A stretch of DNA of 64,000 nt from Lantana camara (taxonomy: Eukaryota > Streptophyta > Magnoliopsida > Lamiales > Verbenaceae), in contig CM074855.1 of NCBI GenBank assembly GCA_037501455.1, forward strand, positions 50,413,001-50,477,000, in the 5' to 3' direction. The notes below the pieces were generated by a model. It saw only the letters and a program-made list of their open reading frames with translations, did no database searches and had not been told where the DNA came from. Shown here piece by piece: positions 23,599-36,444 of this stretch. The stretch's first letter is position 1; each line of letters begins with the position of its first letter. The position numbers and the translations under genes are program-made.

Positions 23599-25381
23599 TG
23601 TTGGGATTAGTGTCCTGAAAATTCAATTTGTTGAATTAATTAAACTGAATTTACAGCAAGTTGTGAGTTTTTCACATATTGATAATTAATGGCGTGTAGT
23701 GGTAGTCTTATATGAAATGTGTTTCATAGGAAAAGACTTTGAATACCGAAATCACGTGTCAATAAAGTTCTAGTCGGTAAGAAAAGAATATGTTCTTATG
23801 AAGACTATGACGTGGTTATATTCGATGACTAGTCTTTCGCCATAGGGAATGGTGATTCCGATTATAACACGTTGATGATTTACAATAGGATTGCAAGCGT
23901 CGAACTGGACCACTGAGATTATTCATTTTATACTGCTATCTAAAATGAATAAAATCTCAGGAAGCATTGTACTCTTAATCCTGATAATATTTCGGCTTTA
24001 GGCATGTAGTGTTAGTCACTGTGATATAACTCGAAATGAGGTCTCGGCAACGGTGGCTAAAATACTTTGTATGTTTGGTGACAACATGAAATGAGCTAAA
24101 GAGTCATATTGATCGAGGAATCTGTGACCTTACTGGAAGGTAAAAGATATCCCTGAAATAGATTTGCAAAAAGTTCGAATTAAGACTTTGGCCAAAGCAC
24201 TTCGTATGATACGTCACCGAAGTTGTATGTTGAATGTGTTTCACATACAGAGAATTTGAATTTAAGGCGAATCAATAAATTTCAGATTGGAGATGAAAAA
24301 TAAATGCTAGTAGTTGCAATTTATTTTTCATGGATATCTACACGGAGGAGTGAAATGCGAAATTATTCTAGATCGAGAAATTCGTGAATAATTTAATTAA
24401 TTTTAGAGTGCAACAATATTTATTTAGTGGAATTAAATATTTTTAAACGGTAATTAATTACTTTCATGAGATGGTAATAAATTAATCCGTTTGGAGCTAA
24501 AATTAATTAGTCCTACAGGTCCCCCTGCAAGCCCCAATTGAAAACCCGAAAAGAAAATATTAAAAGGAGGAAGAGAAATGAATTTTCAAATTGTTTGAAA
24601 ATAATCCAAGGGATTTATTTTAAGAAAATAAATCAAGTTCCAAAGAGTTGGAAATGTTCGGAATTTTATTTTGGAGAAAATAAAATTTTCATCCAAAAAA
24701 TAAAAAAAAATAAAAAATGATGACGTGGCATGCCACGTCAGCGGAGAGGCGTGACATGGCGTTGACTGGGTGCCAGGTGGTGCGCCACGCGTACGGCGCA
24801 GATTGCGCCACATCATCGCATGCGGACGGTCTAGATTAGATCTGGATCGGGTCGGCCAACCGGCCCATCGGGTCAGAAAACGGATAGGGTCGGATCATCC
24901 GCTTGGACCAAACCGGACACATGGCGTCACCAGGATCGGCCATGTGTCGAACCGGTTTGGTCGGACCGGGGCCTAGACCAAGAACCCTAAGACCGCGTGT
25001 GAAACTCAAGCGCCGCCAGAAGGCTGCGCGTGAGGGCGCGTCCGGTGGCCTACCGGCGCGTTCTCGGCGGCGTTGGATTCGGGGCGACGAGACCTTGAAC
25101 GTAGTCACCTTGGAATTCATGTCCAAGTTGGCTACGTAAGTGGGGGTGTGAAATTACCTTTTTACCCTCGATTTTTCCCCTATAAATGGGGGCCTTGGGT
25201 CCTCATTTTTTCACACAAGTTTGGGAAAGGTTTTGGCTGAGTTCTCAGCTTTGAAACCATATCCCTTTTCTCCTAGTTAATTCCGATTTATTTTGGAATC
25301 AATTTTAATTAGATGTTTATATAAAACGCCTAATTTCAGGAGATTAAGCCCTGAAAAGGGTTTTCTAGTTTAAAGTTTTAT
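23599..25381 (+). repeat. 3' LTR of copia C, first segment
   Basis: Starts TGTTGGGATTAGTG and follows the 5' LTR copy to agttttat at 25381, where the Mutator-like element is inserted. The remaining LTR is at 38186-38606. Lacks the inverted duplication of the 5' copy. Substitutions against the 5' LTR are frequent, so the element is old. Confidence 0.92.
24721..24740. promoter_or_regulatory. Perfect 20-bp TGACGTGG palindrome in copia C 3' LTR
   Basis: TGACGTGGCATGCCACGTCA is a perfect palindrome containing two bZIP-type TGACGTGG cores. The 5' LTR copy (14941-14960) has one mismatch, and element D's LTRs keep related TGACGTGG/CCACGTCA motifs (about 27950-27962 and 35266-35318). Confidence 0.55.
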
Positions 25382-26687
25382 GGGGATGTCTAAAAAAATT
25401 TTAATCTGTACTGACCTCCCATGAGGTCGGTCTGTACAAGATTGTACTATATTAATTTTTTATAAATTTTGAGTATTAAATAATTTTAAATTGTACATAT
25501 GCAATCACCCCATATTCTCTTTAATATTTTATTTTAAAAAAATCACTTATATTTTTAACATACATTTTTAATAAATTAGTAAAATTTTCAAAATTAAAAT
25601 TTATTTTATTTAGTTCGAGAGAATATAAGCTAGAACATGACATTCATTTTAATTATGTTTTATTATTCTTTGTATTTTTTAATAATTTTTCATTTTATTT
25701 TTTAAATACACAACTACACATATATGTTAAAAAATTAAATAAATAAAAAATAATAATAAAATATTTTTTTCACACCCACCTTATGTGCTTAATATACTAA
25801 AATATTAATAATCGATTTTTATTTTATTATTTACATATTTTTCTTAAATTAATTTTTATATGGAAATACATAAATAAAATTTTAAATTTATTTATACAAC
25901 CATTCGATAATTTTGTATATCTTATTTGATTTAAAATATATAATTATTTTTTAATCATATACGTTGGGATTTTCATCTAATTTTTTTCCTCTTAAATTCC
26001 GTCCTTTTGAAACACGTTAATTAACTTAGAAATTAATTAATCTATTTTTTATTAAATATTAAATAATCAAGATTAAATAATATAAAATTGTGCATTAAAT
26101 AATTTATCTTAATTTTTTAATCATATTCGGACATTATTTTATAACTATTAAAATCTTTTTAATTTTTAAATGAATCTATTTTTATTTATGCTAAATTTAA
26201 TTTATTAATAATCCAAGTATTTGATGTGGCCCAATAAAATTACGTCACGCCAACATCTCCAGTCAAGTTAAGAGATGCCACGAACAAATTAGTAGTCGGA
26301 ATTAGCCAATTGATTGGATGACATTGGTTCTGTAAATTTTTAATTTTGACAATTTAATTATGTTCATTTCATGATTTGTAATTTAATTTTGTTCATTTCA
26401 CAATTTATAATTAAATTAAAAACTTACAGGATCAAATTAGACGATCCAACTTATTTTAAGTTGATAGATTAAAATTATAAATATAAATAAATATATTTTA
26501 AATAAAATAATTATAATTATACCTTCTCCCTTAATTCTTTCAACAACTATTAATAAATATTATTATCGATTAATTAAATTATACCTATATATAATAATTA
26601 ATAAATATGTTGTTTCTGATAATATGTTATATAATCGTAGACAATACTTGGAATTTGTTTATGGACTACGATTTTAGTTATAACCAT
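25382..26687. other. AT-rich left part of the MULE, no gene
   Basis: After the TIR the sequence is AT-rich with no coding stretch. A less AT-rich patch (about 26225-26345) could be captured or older repeat DNA, but I cannot identify it. Confidence 0.6.
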
Positions 26688-26836
26688 TGTAACACCCCAA
26701 CTTTTTGACCATACAGGCACGTCGTATCGAGAGTGCTAAGTGCGCATTTTTAATTTATTTAACTACGTTATTCTATGCTTTGATATGAGTTTTAATACGT
26801 TTACGTTTGTTATGCTTGTACCTTGACCCGTATATG
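26688..26836 (+). repeat. LTR start fragment of a LARD-type element inside the MULE
   Basis: TGTAACACCCCAAC at 26688 matches the start of the LARD LTRs (compare 8580 and 46600). Only about 150 bp precede copia D. Related sequence may resume after 36444, but I find no LTR end or target duplication. Confidence 0.5.
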
Positions 26837-29086
26837 TGTTGGTGTGGCGGGCCCAAAGCAGAGTGACGGTACAACGGAATATTTAAAAAAAAATTCGCCA
26901 TAACCTTGTTATCAAAATATTTCCAAAATATTTTAATAAAGCAGCGGAAAAAATCGGGCAGCATAACTCTAATGTATACAGGCATCGATAACATAATTTT
27001 AAATCACATAGCATATAATCACAATATGCAAATATTAATTTGAGCAGCATAACGACATTACCGTACTGCAAAAATGGCTATCAACGACACTTTTCCTGCA
27101 CCTCGATATCTTCTCGTGAAACCGGCAGAGCTTTCCCGCAGTATCCCCGATTAAGAAATTGAAGTGTGGGCTCCGGCAGTATTTCACTAAATACTTTGAG
27201 AAAATATTCTTCAGAAAGACCCTTTTTTTCGAAAACCTGAAAATCCCTATTTTCTAATAATTAGGTGGATTATATATTAATTATATAACCACCTAATTAA
27301 GTAATTAATTAATCTTTAAATAGGATTAATTAATCTAATATAAAGAGAGAGCTTCGGAACTTTTGAAACTGATCAAAATTCAAGAGCCAAGATGTGTTTT
27401 TAAAGAATGAAATTGGCAACATATTTATAGGCCAATTTGAGGGCATTCTCGTACATTTTCCGAAAATTGGCGTGCACACCAAGGTCGGCCGCCAAATCCG
27501 AGGATGCCACGCAGCAGCTCACGCCGTCACGAGGCCAATGCCGCCTTGCACACACGGAACGGAGCCCGCACGCGCCGCCCGTGTGGCGGCTGTGCGTTTG
27601 GCGCGTGTGCTGCTCACGGCGGCACGAGCAGCTGCCACGTGTCAGACCGATCCGATCCGACCGGCGGCTCATGGTTCAGACCGGTTCGCCAACGAACCGG
27701 TCGACTCAGCGTGGTCAGACCGGTCGCCATGTGTCTGAATCTCATTAGTCCACGTGTCCGGGTCGGTCAAACCTTGACCCGGCCCTATCCGACGACCCGA
27801 CCCGTTGATCCGTTTCCTTGGTCGTTGACTTTCCAGTCAACATCATCCGGGCCATTGAAACGCGCTGACGCGGACGGATCCCAGTCGTCCACGTGTCTTG
27901 CCATTTGGCGCCCAGTGGCGCTGAACCGCTGATGTGGCATGACACCTCAGCTGCCACGTCAGCAAAAAACTTTTTTTTTTTTCGGAAAAATTTTATTTTC
28001 TCCAAAATAAAATTTCGGGCATTTCCAACTCTTTGGAATTTAATTTATTTTCTCAAAATAAATACCTGGGCTATTTTCAAACACTTTGAAAAATCATTTC
28101 TCTCTCCTTTTAATATTTTCTCTTTGATCTTCGTTGGGGCTTGCGGGGGGACCTGCAGGACTAATTAATCTTAGCTCCAAACGGGTCAATCTATTATCAT
28201 CCCATGACAATAATTGATTACTGTTTAACAATATTTAATTCCACTAAATAAATATTGTTGAACTCTAAAATTAATTAAATTATTCACGAATTTCTTGATC
28301 TAGAATAATTTCGCATTTTACACCTCTGTACAGATATCTATGAAAAATAAATCAATACTACTATCATTTATTTTTCACTTTCAATCTGAAATTTCTTGAT
28401 TCGCCTTAAGTCCAAATTCCCTGTATGTGAAACACATTCAACATACAACTTCGGTGACGAACACACGAAGTACTTTGGCCAAAGTTTTAATTCGAACTTT
28501 TTGCAAATCTATTTCAAGGATATCTTTAAACCTTCTAGCAAGGCTACAAATTTCTTGATCAATATTTCTCTCTAGCACATTTCATGCAATCACCGAACGT
28601 ACAAAGTATTTTGGCCACCCGTTACCGAGACCTCACTTCTGAGTACATCACAGTGATTAACACTACATGCCTAAAGTAGAAACACTATCAGGATTAAGAG
28701 TCTAATGCTTCCGAGATTTTGTTCATTTTAGATAGCAGTATAAAATGAACAATCTCAGTGGTCCAGTTCGATGTTTCCAATCTCATTGAAAATCATCAAT
28801 GTGTCATAATCGGAAACTCCATTTCCCTATGACGAAAGACTAATCATCTTATCTAACACATTATAGTCTCGATAAGAACATTTTTTTATCATACTGACTA
28901 GAACTTTAATGACACGTGACTTCTGGTATTTAAAGTCTTTTCCTATGAAACACATTTCATATAAAAATACCATCACACGTCATTAATTATTAAATTTGTA
29001 AAATATTCATAACTTTCTATAATTTCAGCTTTATTAATCCAAAATATTTACAATATAATTGGATTTTCATTGTATTTATCCCAACA
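26837..29086 (-). repeat. 3' LTR of copia D (2250 bp)
   Basis: Plus-strand ends are TGTTGGTGTGG (left) and tatcccaaca (right). Repeats 34183-36439 with few changes, the largest around 27535-27575, where the right copy is shorter. Contains GC-rich promoter-like sequence (27480-27960). Short open frames inside (up to 142 codons) are present in altered form in the other LTR and are not genes. Confidence 0.95.
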
Positions 29087-29098
29087 ATCTCCCACTTG
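29087..29098 (-). other. Polypurine tract of copia D
   Basis: On the minus strand CAAGTGGGAGAT, directly before the 3' LTR. Confidence 0.92.
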
Positions 29099-29160
29099 CC
29101 CTAAATCCAATTGGCTACATATCTAAGACCCTTCCGTTCTACATGAGTGTCAAAACTCTT

Positions 29161-30543
29161 TTACCCTAAAGTCTTAGTGAAGGGATCTGCTAGATTATTT
29201 ACTGAGCCAATTTTCACCACTGCCACTTCTCCACGTTCCACATAATCTCGTATAATATGAAACTTCCTCTCGATGTGGTTTGCACGTTTATGACTTCGAG
29301 GTTCCTTGGAGTTGGCCACCGCTCCAGCATTGTCACAGTACAATGTGATCGGCATAAGTCCGTCCTTGACAACTTCTAGATCCATTAGGAAATTTCGGAA
29401 CCAATACGCTTCTTTGGATGCTTCCGAAGCTGCCACGTATTCGGCTTCCATGGTGGAGTCAGCGATGCAAGTTTGCTTAATACTCCTCCAACTTACGGCT
29501 GCTCCTCCTAGAGTAAACACGTATCCAGACGCCGAACGCCTAGAATCCAAATCAGATTGGAAATCCGAATCTGTGTACCCAATAGGAATGAGCTCATCAC
29601 TGCGATAGACAATCATATAATCCCGAGTCCTTCTCAAGTACTTTAATATATGCTTTACAGCTATCCAGTGTTGGGGTCCAGGGTTTGACTGATATCTGCT
29701 GACTAAACCTACAACATAACAGATATCTGGCCTTGTACATAACATGGCATACATGAGGCTTCCGATTGCCGAAGCATACGTAACATCTTTCATTTCTTCT
29801 GTCTCTTCTGGGTTCTTAGGACACTGATCCCGAGACAGATGAACTCCATGTCTTAAAGGTAATGAACCTTTCTTGGAATTTGCCATATTATATCTTGCCA
29901 GCATCTTATCTATATATGCTGCTTGTGATAAACCAATCATCTTATTCTTACGATCACGACAAACTCTGATCCCTAGAATATAACTGGCTTCACCTAGGTC
30001 TTTCATGTCAAACTGGTTTGACAACCAAATCTTAACTGCTGACAATATTCCTGTGTCATTCCCAATGAGCAGAATATCATCAACATATAGAACTAAAAAT
30101 GTTACAACACTATCATGATGTCTCTTGTACACACATGGTTCATCAGGCAATTGCATAAATCCAAAGGATTTAATTGCCTCATTAAATCTGATGTTCCATG
30201 ACCTAGACGCTTGCTTAAGACCATAAATAGATCTATCAAGCTTGCATACCATATGCTCCTGATTTCTGGCAATAAAGCCTTTAGGCTGAGCCATGTATAT
30301 CTCTTCTTGAAGGTGCCCGTTCAAGAAGGCAGTCTTTACATCCATTTGCCAAATCTCACAATCATAATGAGCAGGAATGGATAGGAGAATTCTTATGGAC
30401 TTAAGCATTGCTACAGGCGAGAAGGTTTCGTCGTAATCGATACCTTCTTTCTGGGTATAACCCTTTGCCACAAGCCTTGCTTTAAAAGTCTCAACCTTTC
30501 CATCCACTCCCCTTTTTTCTCTTGTAGACCCATTTGCATCCAA
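29161..30543 (-). CDS. pol: copia D pol, second part: reverse transcriptase and RNase H
   Basis: 460 open codons. Reverse transcriptase comes first: [12 protein letters not shown] near residue 20, [16 protein letters not shown] near 66-81 and the catalytic YVDD at 153-156. RNase H follows: TDSD at 324-327, EAEYVA at 366-371 with its acidic residue intact, and CDN at 403-405. It ends LADPFTK, typical of copia polyproteins. It would copy element RNA into DNA in cytoplasmic particles. The Met at 30543 is not a real start: the upstream part of the same protein lies in another frame (30491-32218). The shift falls at an A run (about 30510-30518) where one extra base breaks the frame. Catalytic motifs are complete, so decay is recent. 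Confidence 0.95.
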   Translation of the reverse strand: MDANGSTREKRGVDGKVETFKARLVAKGYTQKEGIDYDETFSPVAMLKSIRILLSIPAHYDCEIWQMDVKTAFLNGHLQEEIYMAQPKGFIARNQEHMVCKLDRSIYGLKQASRSWNIRFNEAIKSFGFMQLPDEPCVYKRHHDSVVTFLVLYVDDILLIGNDTGILSAVKIWLSNQFDMKDLGEASYILGIRVCRDRKNKMIGLSQAAYIDKMLARYNMANSKKGSLPLRHGVHLSRDQCPKNPEETEEMKDVTYASAIGSLMYAMLCTRPDICYVVGLVSRYQSNPGPQHWIAVKHILKYLRRTRDYMIVYRSDELIPIGYTDSDFQSDLDSRRSASGYVFTLGGAAVSWRSIKQTCIADSTMEAEYVAASEASKEAYWFRNFLMDLEVVKDGLMPITLYCDNAGAVANSKEPRSHKRANHIERKFHIIRDYVERGEVAVVKIGSVNNLADPFTKTLG

Positions 30544-32218
30544 TAGGTTTAATGCCCTCAGGCGCCTCTACAAGTTCCCAGACTTTATTGGAATACATTG
30601 AATCTAATTCAGATTCCATGGCTCTGACCCAACCATCAGCGTCTATATCCTTTATAGCTTCATCATATGTGATAGGATCAGATACTTCAGATTCAACCAC
30701 TTGGGTCAATCCTAGGTATCTGTCAGGTGCCCTGACAATCCTCCCACTACGACGAGGCTGTTGTGTACTCGTCCCTACATCATATGTTGTATCTGGTACA
30801 TCATATGTATCTAACACATTTTCAGTTACTACGGGTTCTTGGAATTCAGAATCTGATGTTGTCATTTCTTCTAACACAATTTTGCTTCTACCCTTGTGGT
30901 CATTTACGAAATCATCTTCAAGATATTTGGCATTAGTGCTCACAAACACTTTGTGATAGCTCGGATCGTAAAATGTACCACCTCTTGTTCCTTTAGGATA
31001 ACCTATAAACAAATAAACCTCTGTTCTTGATTCCAACTTGTCAGGATCTTTCCTTAACACATGAGCTGGGGTTCCCCATATCCGAAGATAGGAGACACTG
31101 GGCTTTCGCCCTCGCCACAGTTCCATTGGTGTTTTAGGAACTGACTTGGATGGAACAAGGTTTAATATGTGTGCCGTCGTTTTGATTGCAAAGCCCCAAA
31201 ACGAACTTGGTAGGGTAGCATGACTCATCATAGATCTTACCATTTCCATCAGAGTTCTATTTCTCCTTTCTGCAACACCGTTCTGCTGGGGTGTACCCGG
31301 TGCAGATAATTGAGATCTAATCCCATTTGCAGTGAGAAATTCTAGAAACTCTGTAGACAGATACTCACCACCACGATCTGATCGAAGTGCTTTGATATGT
31401 TTTCCAGTTTGATTTTCAATTACAGCCTTGAATTCTTTGAACTTTTCAAAATATTCAGACTTATATCTCATCAAATAAACGTATCCGTATCTGGAGTAAT
31501 CATCCGTAAAAGTGATGAAATACTCAAAACCTCCTCTTGCTTGAATACTCATAGGACCACACACATCCGTATGAATTAACTCAAGCAATTCTGTGGCTCG
31601 ATTACCTTTAGATTTAAAAGATCTCTTGGTCATTTTACCTTCCAAGCAGGATTCACAGACTGGTAGTTCTGTTAAGTCCAAGAGACTCAACAATTCATCT
31701 GAAATTAGTCTTTGGATCCTTTTTGGATTAATATGACCAAGACGTAAATGCCACTTGTACGCCTCATTAGGCATAGGAGTTTTTCTTTCGGATGGTAAGT
31801 CAAGCGTAGTAGTGTTAAGTTCGAAATTAGGGTTTTTATCGGGGTATAACAAGAAAAGACCATCTTTTACCGTGCCAGAGCAAATAAACCTTTTATTTTG
31901 CTTAATGGTAAAGTTTTGTTCAAAACAAACACTGAAACCATTATTTATTAAACAACTCACAGAAATTAGATTTCTGCGAACACACGGTATGTACAAAGTG
32001 TCTTTCAGTACCAAAACCCTATCACCAAAATACAAATTTACAATCCCTACTGCTAATACAGATATACTTGTATTATCCCCGAGCAGTAGCTGCATCTCGC
32101 CATCTTCAAGCTTTCTGGTTAGCTTGAACCTCTGCAACGAATTGCAAATATGATTAGTTGAACCCGAGTCCATACACCAGGAATCTGGTGGACTTCCAAC
32201 TAAACATAATTTAATCAA
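30491..32218 (-). CDS. pol: copia D pol, first part: protease and integrase
   Basis: 575 open codons. Aspartic protease DSG at 17-19; pre-integrase zinc motif H157-x4-H162...C188-x2-C191; integrase catalytic triad D218, D281, E317 (35 residues between the last two, the DD35E pattern), with RSDRGGEY and [10 protein letters not shown] around the latter; then GCKWVYK at the start of RT. The protease would cut the polyprotein and the integrase would insert the cDNA. It is in the same frame as gag (32237-33055), separated by one TAA and six codons, so Met 32218 is probably internal. The C-terminal end after KRKKG is out of frame because of the A-run shift. Confidence 0.95.
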   Translation of the reverse strand: MIKLCLVGSPPDSWCMDSGSTNHICNSLQRFKLTRKLEDGEMQLLLGDNTSISVLAVGIVNLYFGDRVLVLKDTLYIPCVRRNLISVSCLINNGFSVCFEQNFTIKQNKRFICSGTVKDGLFLLYPDKNPNFELNTTTLDLPSERKTPMPNEAYKWHLRLGHINPKRIQRLISDELLSLLDLTELPVCESCLEGKMTKRSFKSKGNRATELLELIHTDVCGPMSIQARGGFEYFITFTDDYSRYGYVYLMRYKSEYFEKFKEFKAVIENQTGKHIKALRSDRGGEYLSTEFLEFLTANGIRSQLSAPGTPQQNGVAERRNRTLMEMVRSMMSHATLPSSFWGFAIKTTAHILNLVPSKSVPKTPMELWRGRKPSVSYLRIWGTPAHVLRKDPDKLESRTEVYLFIGYPKGTRGGTFYDPSYHKVFVSTNAKYLEDDFVNDHKGRSKIVLEEMTTSDSEFQEPVVTENVLDTYDVPDTTYDVGTSTQQPRRSGRIVRAPDRYLGLTQVVESEVSDPITYDEAIKDIDADGWVRAMESELDSMYSNKVWELVEAPEGIKPIGCKWVYKRKKGSGWKG

Positions 32219-32236
32219 ACAAGATATCGATATACC

Positions 32237-33055
32237 TTATCCAGATGGCTTGGCAGGAAGACTTGCTAAGTATTTTGGACAATTCCTTTTCCAGTGCCCA
32301 TTCTCTCCGCAGTGGAAACATTTTCCCTTGTTGGGTTTGCCTTTCTTCTTCTGAACCTTTTTCTTGGGATTGGGAATCTTTCTCTTTCCCTTTTTCCACT
32401 TGTTGGCCTTTGGAGCCGTGGAAGTCGACGCCTGATCCAGGAGAACGGTTCCCTTAGCTTTCATCACTCCCTCCGCCACTTTAAGTTCGTTCATTAATTC
32501 AGGCAGAGAAAAATCCAATTTGTTCATAGAATAATTTTGCCTGAATATGTCGAACGACTTTGGCAGAGAGCATAGGATCATATCCTGTTTCCTGAGATCA
32601 TCAAATTTAGCACCAAGGCTTTCAATTTCGTTCAGGCAAGCCATCATGTTCATAACATGATCCTGAACAGGTGATCCCTCAGACATCTTGGTAACTAACA
32701 GTCTCCGCATCAATTCGAGCCTCTTGGCTCGATTCTGTCCTCCAAACATTTGATGGAGATGATCCATCATGTTCCTAGCAGTTGGCATCTCATGCATTTG
32801 ATGCTTGAGAACATTGGAGACTGATGCCAGGATATATGACCTAGCCAAATCATTGGACTTGATCCAATTGGCATAAGCATTTCTCATATCCTGATTAGCC
32901 ATAGTTTCCGGTACCCCAGGACAAGATTCAGTGAGCACTTGTTTCAGATTCTCGTGACCAAACACGATGTCAAGATTCATTTTCCAGTCAGCATAGTTAG
33001 ACCCTTCAAGCCTATTTTCCTTTAGGATCGATTGAAGCCGACTAGCGGTCGTCAT
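32237..33055 (-). CDS. gag: copia D gag (capsid/nucleocapsid)
   Basis: The open frame extends back to 33130, but Met 33055 (MTTASRLQS) fits the usual copia gag start; the preceding 25 codons match leader sequence. The N-terminal half is the copia gag domain (NYADWKMNLDIV; MRRLLVTKMSEGSPV), followed by a Lys-rich stretch and a CCHC zinc knuckle, CFHCGENGHWKRNC, close to the C-terminus. It would form the particle and bind element RNA. It ends at TAA 32237-32239, after which the same frame continues into protease. This could be a nonsense mutation or, less likely, a readthrough stop; decayed element C has no stop at the matching place. Confidence 0.95.
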   Translation of the reverse strand: MTTASRLQSILKENRLEGSNYADWKMNLDIVFGHENLKQVLTESCPGVPETMANQDMRNAYANWIKSNDLARSYILASVSNVLKHQMHEMPTARNMMDHLHQMFGGQNRAKRLELMRRLLVTKMSEGSPVQDHVMNMMACLNEIESLGAKFDDLRKQDMILCSLPKSFDIFRQNYSMNKLDFSLPELMNELKVAEGVMKAKGTVLLDQASTSTAPKANKWKKGKRKIPNPKKKVQKKKGKPNKGKCFHCGENGHWKRNCPKYLASLPAKPSG

Positions 33056-34168
33056 TGCTTTAAAACTGAAATATTTTTTAAAAAAATGCAAGTTATGATT
33101 CTGTATTTTACTTCTTTTGCGTCTAACCAATAAATGAAATCCACGTAAGCATTTTTGGTTTACGCAATGGTGACTTATCTAACCGCAGTTGACTCCCCGG
33201 AAGCGAGGTCGAAAACCGCTTAGAAAAGCAAGAATTAATCTTAATTAACATGCCATCTAGGTAACTCTTACCAAACTATGTTAATCCACCGCGTTAACCT
33301 TTGGCCTCTAAGTGAATGTAACATAGCTCCGAAGGGAGGTTAATACATCACTTGGTCAAGCGTACACCAGTACTTAGAAATTCGTACAAGTAGATCAGAC
33401 ACTCCACGGAGGCGTGGTCGAGCTGACTTTTCCCGTATTTCATTCTATCCGTAGAAGCCTAATCTTGTATACCGCGAATACATACCCGCCGAAGGGAGTA
33501 GTATATATCCACTATACTATAGACGGGTAATGGAGGCCGTGAGAATCCAACTCTTTTCATCTCGCTCCCACTTGAATTTTATAGAATTTGTGGATTATCT
33601 TTGATTATTAAATAATCACTTTTGGCGTCTTATTGATTTTGGAAGTAATTAATCTAATTAATAAGCTCCCACTAGGATTATTAAATAATCCTAATAATAT
33701 TTTAAGCTTTAATAACTCTTTATTAATTTAAGCCAAAAAATATTAATCTAATTATGCATCGTATTTAATCTCTATTAAACATTATTTATCTAATCATATT
33801 AAATAAATCATGCATAATTGAAACAACATAATATCACATATTATCATGTCATTTTAAAATTAAAAGCATGCTTGCAAATAATTATCATATAATTATCACG
33901 CTTTAAATTTTTAATGGCCCCCTAAATAAATATGTTTTAAATTATCACATAATTTAAATCATATTTACTGATTCGGTAATTAAACAGGAAGATTATTGAA
34001 ATCAATTCCCAGAAAATTACCATTCCACGCAAATTCCCCGGAAACACTGGAGGGGTCACAACGGTCCCACTTAAAACCCAGCCTCCTTAGACAGAATTTA
34101 CGTGCACAGTATCAGATTTAAAATTATGCATCTCATGCTTTATCAATGCGAGTATATAATCAGAGCCC
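33056..34168 (-). other. Untranslated leader of copia D
   Basis: About 1.1 kb between PBS and gag, AT-rich at the PBS side, with conserved blocks shared with element C (for example the gcctccgtggagtgt and cccttcggcggg blocks, as read on the minus strand). No coding sequence seen. Confidence 0.8.
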
Positions 34169-34180
34169 GCTCTGATACCA
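34169..34180 (-). other. Primer-binding site of copia D
   Basis: Minus strand TGGTATCAGAGC, two bases inside the 5' LTR edge at 34183; complementary to initiator-Met tRNA. Confidence 0.95.
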
Positions 34181-34182
34181 GT

Positions 34183-36439
34183 TGTTGGTGTGGCGGGCCC
34201 GAAGCAGAGTGACGGTACAGCGGAATATTTAAAAAAAATTCGCCATAACCTTGTTATCAAAATATTTCAGAAATATTTTAATAAAGCAGCGGAAAAAATC
34301 GGGCAGCATAACTCTAATGTATACAGGCATCGATAACATAATTTTAAATCACATAGCATATAATCACAATATGCAAATATTAATTTGAGCAGCATAACGG
34401 CATTACCGTACTGCAAAAATGGCTATCAACGGTACTTTTTCAGCACCTCGATATCTTCTCGTGAAACCGGCAGAGCTTCCCCGCAATATCCCCGATTAAG
34501 AAATTGGAGTGTGGGCTCCGGCAGTATTTTGCTAAATACTTTGAGAAAATATTCTTCAGAAAAACCCTTTTTTTTTTGAAAACCTGAAAATCCCTATTTT
34601 CTAATAATTAAGTGGATTATATATTAATTATATAACCACCTAATTAAATAATTAATTAATCCTTAAATAGGATTAATTAATCTAATACAAAGAGAGAGCT
34701 TCAGAACTTTTGAAACTGATCAAAATTGAAGAGCCAAGATGTGTTTTTAAAGAATGAAATTGGCAACATATTTATAAGCCAATTTGAGGGCATTCTCGTA
34801 CATTTTCTGAAAATTGGTGTGCACACCAAGGTCGGCCGCCAAATCCGAGGATGCCACGCAGCAGCTCACGCCGTCACGAGGCCAACGGCGCCTGGCACGC
34901 GCCCGAACTCGCCGCCCGTGTGGCGGCTGTGCGTTTGGCGCGTATGCTGCTCACGGCGGCACGAGCAGCTGCCACGTGTCAGACCGGTCAGGTCCGATCG
35001 GCGGCTCACGGTTCAGACCCGTTTGCCAACGAATCGGTCGGCTCAGCGTGGTCAGACCGGTCGCCACGTGTCTTAATCTCATTAGTCCACGTGTCCGGGT
35101 CGATTAAACCTTGACCCGGCCCTATCCGATGACCCGACCCGTTGATCCGTTTCCTTGGCCCGTTGACTTTCCAGTCAACATCATCCGGGCCGTTGAAACA
35201 CGCTGACGCGGACGGATCCTAGCCGTCCACGTGTCTTGCCATTTGGCGCCCAGTGGTGCTGACCCGCTGACGTGGCGTGACACCTCAGCTGCCATGTCAG
35301 CATGTGCCACGTCAGCAAAAAACTTTTTTTTTTTTCGGATAAATTTTATTTTCTCCAAAATAAAATTTCGGGCATTTCCAACTCTTTGGAATTTAATTTA
35401 TTTTCTCAAAATAAATACCTGGGCTATTTTCAAACACTTTGAAAAATCATTTCTCTCTCCTTTTAATATTTTCTCTTTGATCTTCGTTGGGGCTTGCCGG
35501 GGGCCCTGCAGGACTAATTAATCTTAGCTCCAAACGGGTCAATCTATTATCATCCCATGACAATAATTGATTACTGTTTAACAATATTTCATTCCACTAA
35601 ATAAATTTTGTTGAACTCCAAAATTAATTAAATTATTCACGAATTTCTCGATCTAGAATAATTTCGCATTTTACTCCTCTGTACAGATATCTAAGAAAAA
35701 TAAATCAATACTACTATCATTTATTTTTCACTTTCAATCTGAAATTTCTTGATTCGCCTTAAGTCCAAATTCCCTGTATGTGAAACACATTCAACATACA
35801 ACTTCGGTAATGAACACACGAAGTACTTTGGCCAAAGTTTTAATTCGAACTTTTTGCAAATCTATTTCAGGGATATCTTTAAACCTTCCAGCAAGGCTAC
35901 AGATTCCTTGATTAATATTTCTCTCTAGCACATTTCATGCAATCACCGAACGTACAAAGTGTTTTGGCCACCCGTTACCGAGACCTCACTTCTGAGTACA
36001 TCACAGTGATTAACACTACATGCCTAAAGTAGAAACACTATCAGGATTAAGAGTCTAATGCTTCCGAGATTTTGTTCATTTTAGATAGCAGTATAAAATG
36101 AACAATCTCAGTGGTCCAGTTCGATGTTTCCAATCTCATTGAAAATCATCAATGTGTCATAATCGGAAACTCCATTTCCCTATGACGAAAGACTAATCAT
36201 CTTATATAACACATTATAGTCTCGATAAGAATATTTTTTTATCATACTGGCTAGAACTTTAATGACACGTGACTTATGGTATTTAAAGTCTTTTCCTTTG
36301 AAACACATTTCATATAAAAATACCGTCACACATCATTAATTATTAAATTTGTAAAATATTCATAACTTGCGATAATTTCAGTTTTATTAATCCAAAATAT
36401 TTACAATATAATTGGATTTTCAGGGCATTTATCCCAACA
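34183..36439 (-). repeat. 5' LTR of copia D (2257 bp)
   Basis: Plus-strand ends TGTTGGTGTGG and tatcccaaca. Promoter LTR of the element, as read on the minus strand. Contains TGACGTGG/CCACGTCA motifs around 35266-35318. Confidence 0.95.
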
Positions 36440-36444
36440 ATATG

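Larger units (their letters stand above)
26837..36439 (-). mobile_element. Full-length Ty1/copia retrotransposon D, target duplication atatg
   Basis: Complete element on the minus strand, 9603 bp. Its 5' LTR is 34183-36439, its 3' LTR 26837-29086, with PBS, leader, gag, protease, integrase, RT, RNase H and purine tract in copia order. atatg flanks it exactly (26832-26836, 36440-36444). The LTRs are closely similar, so it is the youngest coding element here. The polyprotein is broken only by one in-frame stop after gag and one single-base frameshift before RT. It belongs to the same copia family as decayed element C. Confidence 0.95.

Noticed and set aside
27400..27932. Open frames of 90-142 codons in the GC-rich part of the copia D LTR
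   Set aside because: The sister LTR has the same sequence with indels that change the frames, so they are LTR sequence.
29306..29608. 100-codon plus-strand open frame
   Set aside because: Antisense shadow of the RNase H region.
30534..30956. 140-codon plus-strand open frame
   Set aside because: Exact antisense of the copia D integrase/RT region.
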